Below, in pieces: positions 60,420-64,000 of a DNA stretch of 64,000 bases (positions within the stretch are counted from its first letter, which is position 1; every line of letters begins with the position of its first letter). The notes under the pieces were generated by a model that was not told the DNA's origin, ran no database searches, and saw nothing but the letters and a program-made list of their open reading frames with translations. The DNA lies in contig JAJAGP010003160.1 of NCBI GenBank assembly GCA_025084515.1, positions 1 through 64,000 on the forward strand, written 5' to 3'. Position numbers and translations under genes: made by a program. This DNA comes from Ancistrus triradiatus. Taxonomy: Eukaryota > Chordata > Actinopteri > Siluriformes > Loricariidae.

Positions 60420-61495
60420 GTATCCTTATCGCATATTCTTCTTCTTATGGTGCTTTCAATGTGAGCATTAAATTGCCAACCACATTATTATTATCAGTAG
60501 TGGTATTACAGGGTGTGCAAAGAAGTACATTAATTATGAATTCATTCTGAGAGTTATTACTTCACCTTTTTAAATTGAATAATTCCCAAACTACATAATG
60601 TACAGTGACTGTACACATACTGCTGCTAACTTTGAGCTTTAACATGGGAGAAGAACTGCCCATATTCAGCTCCAAATGACTTGTCAAATGGCAAGGACAC
60701 TTTAAGGTAAGGCAAACTGATAGAAGCAATCGATTCAGGTGGTGTAGTAGCTCAGCCCCCTGAAACCCTGGATGGAGGTGGCCTTTATTTCTTTGGTGAC
60801 ATAAAAATTAGGACCAGTGGTCAGTTAGTTTGTCCCCATATAGACACAAAACATCAAACTCCACACAAGGGCAGGCTGGATCGACCAGTTTATGCTCAGC
60901 AAAGAGAAAAGAGACCAGTTCATATTCAGGAAAACTGTTAACAAGAAAATGAGTTCTCCTAAGCAGAGGTCATAGGTCAGACATAAACTTCACATTATGC
61001 ACGTATGGCATATGGCATTCGTGCACCATTATCCTCAGCGGGGTGGCCTTGTCAGTGGAATGAGTGGATGTATTCTGTGTTTGGTTTGGTTCCAAAGAGG
61101 GAATTACATCACCTTCAAATTGTACCTCACACTGCTGGGCTTAATATTTAACGCTCTGTTTGTGATTTGATTCCTACATATGAGGAAGTTACAGCAATCG
61201 ACAACTTCCCTCATGTTAGTCCAAACATGGCATAGCCAGTGGCACATGTTGATACCAGTTTAAATAAGATATTTAAAGTTAGTTACCTAAAAGTCAAACA
61301 ATAATATACATTACATAACAGTAAGTCAAAGTTAGATACTATTTAATTAAAGTCCCTGATGTGGGCCTGAAATAGACTCAGGAAAACACTATAGTCAATA
61401 TAAATATTTAAACTGAAACATAGTACCATGGCTATGGCATTACTGTTTATTCTAATGATTTTATAACAGATTATATGTATCCTTAAATATAAATA
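60420..61495. other. Intergenic, nothing recognised
   Basis: Between alpk3 and slc28a. No conserved open frame or RNA gene is visible. Phrases such as 'ctccacacaagggcaggctg' (about 60860) hint at old repeat sequence. Confidence 0.5.
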
Positions 61496-61920
61496 TATAC
61501 ACAGATGAGCCAAAAATTATGACCACTCACCTTTCGAATGACATTGATCATCCCATTAGAGAAGAGCATGATAAACTCTGGGATACATTAGATGGTAAGT
61601 GAACAGTCTGTTCTCGTAGTGGACATGTTGGATAAATGTTCAGGAGTAAAGATCTGAGCCACTTTAACAAGGTACAAATCTTTATGGCCAAACAGCTGGG
61701 ACAGATCATCTCTGTAATTGATGCACGAGGGCATAAAAGGCAACTTCTTATAGTCTGAAACAACAGAGGGATTACTGTGGCACAAATCACAGAAACAGCT
61801 ATTCCTGGGCTTGAGTTTTGGGACTGGAAGTGTCCAGGCATTCATTTGAAGTCAAGTTGGCACATGCCACCTACCTAAACATCACTGAGGACCAGGTGGT
61901 CATAATGTCATATATACTGC
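61496..61920. mobile_element. Small diverged DNA element
   Basis: The ends 'gagccaaaaattatgaccac' and 'gaccaggtggtcataatgtc' are partly complementary and lie beside TATA runs. No coding capacity. Confidence 0.4.
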
Positions 61921-61963
61921 ATATTTGATGCTTACATACAAATCATTACACAAAATACAATGT

Positions 61964-62170
61964 TAACCCTCCTGTGATGTTACGGATCAAATTGACCCGT
62001 TTTAAAGATCTAGGAAAAATAGTTAAGTATTTCTTCAGTATGAAACTTCTTCTGCTTGCCTTAATTAGTGTAATCAATATATAATATGAAATAATAAAAC
62101 ATGCACCGGGTAAAATTGGTACAGGGTACACCATTGCTGTTCCTGACAAATGAACATAACAGGAGGGTCA
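61964..62170. mobile_element. ~205-bp MITE
   Basis: The left end 'taaccctcctgtgatgtt' is complementary to the right end 'aacataacaggagggtca'. Too short to code; it may be mobilised by a piggyBac-like enzyme, but this is not shown. It lies 70 bp downstream of the slc28a stop codon. Confidence 0.65.
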
Positions 62171-62240
62171 AACAAAATACAAATGGTTTTTCACAGATGT
62201 CTTTACACTATATATGAGCCCACCACCAGGATTCATGGAC

Positions 62241-63038
62241 CTATATGCACATGGTTTCATTATAGAGGTGACAGCACTCTGTGAAGTAAATAGTGGCATT
62301 TGTCACCACGTTCCAGGATCCTTCAAAAGAAACCGTTGAACCATTCTTGACAACACTACGACACAAAAGCATCAGATAGTGAATCTCACCAGTTGTAAGT
62401 TTATATATCCATCAATACTAAAACACATGATCAGATACGCTTACTCTGTTATACAAACATCCTTTAGGTTTACCTTTGAAAGAGATCATAGCAGCATGTT
62501 TGAATATTAGCATCGGTGGTGTTGAAGACAGAATTCTGAAATACACCTACACAGTCCAGTGGAGAACTAAAAAGAAGGCCTGAAAGAGGTTTAGAAGATG
62601 ACAGTTTGAGGTAAAACGTCACAAATATACATAAATGTACTATAAATGTTTAATTAGCTACCTAAACTATCATCATAGCTACATCTCATCAAACATCAAG
62701 GGACCTACTAAGATGTTCAATTACAGTTATGAGCCACTAAAGTCTGTTCAGATGATTCCCGTTTGCATATATGTCCGTGGTTCAATAAGGTTATTGTTCT
62801 TATTATTAAGGTAATTAACCTTCTTAATGCATATATTACCTTACCAAATCCAGTCATTGACAAAAAAAATAATAACGCGCCCAGATACAAATATCTTATT
62901 GCTGCAAAACTCGGCTTTCAGTTCTGTCTCAGGCAGATATCTAAATGATTACAGTTGTGGTCTGACACTGGGTCCTGCCACAAGAGGGCGCAAAAGTGCT
63001 TCCCCCGCTGCTCTATAAAAAGGCTCTCAGAAGGCTCT

Positions 63039-63103
<65 letters not shown>

Positions 63104-63601
63104 TTAGATAGATAGAGTTAGATAGAGAGAAAGAGAGAGTGGTAGGGAGGGGCTGAGTGAATCTTAAATAGTAAAACAAAGATAATCTATATTTGGTGAT
63201 CAATGTTGGAAATTAACATATGGGAAACACTGCAGGATCCTGCCTATTTAGCTAGTTAATACCGGTACAATACAATATACCATATAGCATTGCTTAGTAC
63301 AATATAGCTCAGACAACGTGCAGAACGCATAACGTATAATTTCACAGAATGTATCGTAGACATTAAGCAACACATACCTATATTTACTTTTAGCAGTAAT
63401 CAAAAACTATTACAAATATGGAAGTGAAAATAACACAGCAGAGTTATGGCTATGACAATGAATAACCTTCACAAGCGCTGAATACTTGTTTGATTTACTT
63501 ACCAGCTATACAGGAATTAACCAGGGAAACACAAGTGCCTGTGATCAAGGCTCTTAGCACTAAATCAGAAATATCATTTTTCTTTGTGGGACAAATGGAA
63601 G
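62241..63601 (-). CDS. slc28a1: SLC28 concentrative nucleoside transporter, C-terminal exons (partial)
   Basis: Three coding exons on the minus strand: 63601-63503, 62579-62474 and 62355-62241 (stop TAG), with phases closing. They read 'CPTKKNDISDLVLRALITGT', then 'CVSLVNSCIAGLLFSSPLDC', then a Cys-rich tail ('TCCYDLFQ', 'ECCHLYNETMCI'). SLC28 proteins are Na+-coupled nucleoside importers of the plasma membrane. The 'LRAL.TG.CVSLVN..AG' segment is the last transmembrane helix region, and the tail is the extracellular Cys-rich end. The start and most of the gene lie beyond 64000. The acceptor at 62579 was chosen over a nearer one because only it keeps the frame. Position beside alpk3 matches human SLC28A1, but SLC28A2/A3 cannot be excluded. 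Confidence 0.85.
63042..63102. repeat. (GT)n microsatellite
   Basis: About 30 GT units in the slc28a intron, followed by a 'tagatagagagaa' purine-rich stretch. A TATA-like 'ctataaaaaggc' lies just upstream (63012-63023). Confidence 0.95.
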
Positions 63602-63603
63602 CT

Positions 63604-64000
63604 GTGAAAACAGAATATGCATATCACTGATAAAATATTATAATGATTTGCATGATCACCTTGCACCAAAATAAAAAATATACAACTCTTCAGTAACATA
63701 TGGGGCACCACTGGACTGCTCAAGTGCCAAAGCCAGACCCAGTCTCCACCCTGAGGAACGCTGAGACTCTGTAACCATCCCTGGTGATATCAAGGTAATC
63801 CAGCAAATACACACTGAAACTGGAAACTGTATAGAGAGCAACAACCCAAACTTTTCAGTGTGTGACAGTAACCCTCTTGGACTTTGTGATGGCCAGACCT
63901 CTTTTCACCAGAGGCAGGGAAATGCCTGAAACTATTCCGGTTCGATCTCCACCCCTGATGAAGAGAGGGCTGTGGGTTACAGAGCTGTATTTCGGATACT
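63604..64000. other. slc28a intron sequence, content unresolved
   Basis: The slc28a exon that should precede 63601 was not found here. Frames are open on both strands at about 63656-63844 and 63860-64000, but none resembles SLC28 or any protein I know. It may be repeat sequence. Confidence 0.35.

Noticed and set aside
63656..63844. Minus-strand frame as an slc28a exon
   Set aside because: Its sequence does not match SLC28 proteins, and its donor phase does not fit the exon at 63601.

Overview
This is nuclear DNA from a bony fish (teleost). Protein genes are split by GT-AG introns, Tc1-like transposons and L2-type LINEs are abundant, and long (CA)n, (TA)n and (AAT)n microsatellites occur throughout. 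Four vertebrate genes could be read exon by exon. In the three complete genes the reading phase closes at every junction, so their models are well supported. The species cannot be named from the window.

Layout. Positions 1-10060 hold a tandem macrosatellite with a period near 1.68 kb. It contains degenerate telomere-like blocks and about 195-bp subrepeats, and the first unit is split by L2-like LINE sequence at about 1763-7340. A second, internally deleted LINE lies at 10500-12664. A Tc1 element follows at 13151-14732. ppp1r15b (minus strand, 16415-22418, 452 aa) is the eIF2-alpha phosphatase regulatory subunit. After a cut-and-paste element at 23271-24175 comes a MALT1-family paracaspase (minus strand, 24379-41119, 695 aa) whose introns are packed with nested transposons. 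alpk3 (plus strand, 44017-59726, 1913 aa), the muscle alpha-kinase, lies head to head with it. The last three coding exons of an slc28a concentrative nucleoside transporter (minus strand) are at 62241-63601.

Gene order. alpk3 beside slc28a matches the human ALPK3-SLC28A1 neighbourhood. In human the paralogous block carries ALPK2 beside MALT1, also head to head. The paracaspase here, beside alpk3, is therefore probably the whole-genome-duplication partner of MALT1 that mammals lost, not MALT1 itself. It starts directly at the first Ig domain, and I found no death-domain exon.

The most unusual signals are fragments of the resident genes copied into mobile DNA nearby. A roughly 63-bp piece of ppp1r15b exon 2 is fused to a LINE 3' end in the gene's own intron, forming an inverted repeat with the exon. 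An 81-bp exon/intron piece of the paracaspase sits between Tc1 ends inside alpk3. No phage, CRISPR, operon or other prokaryotic feature is present.
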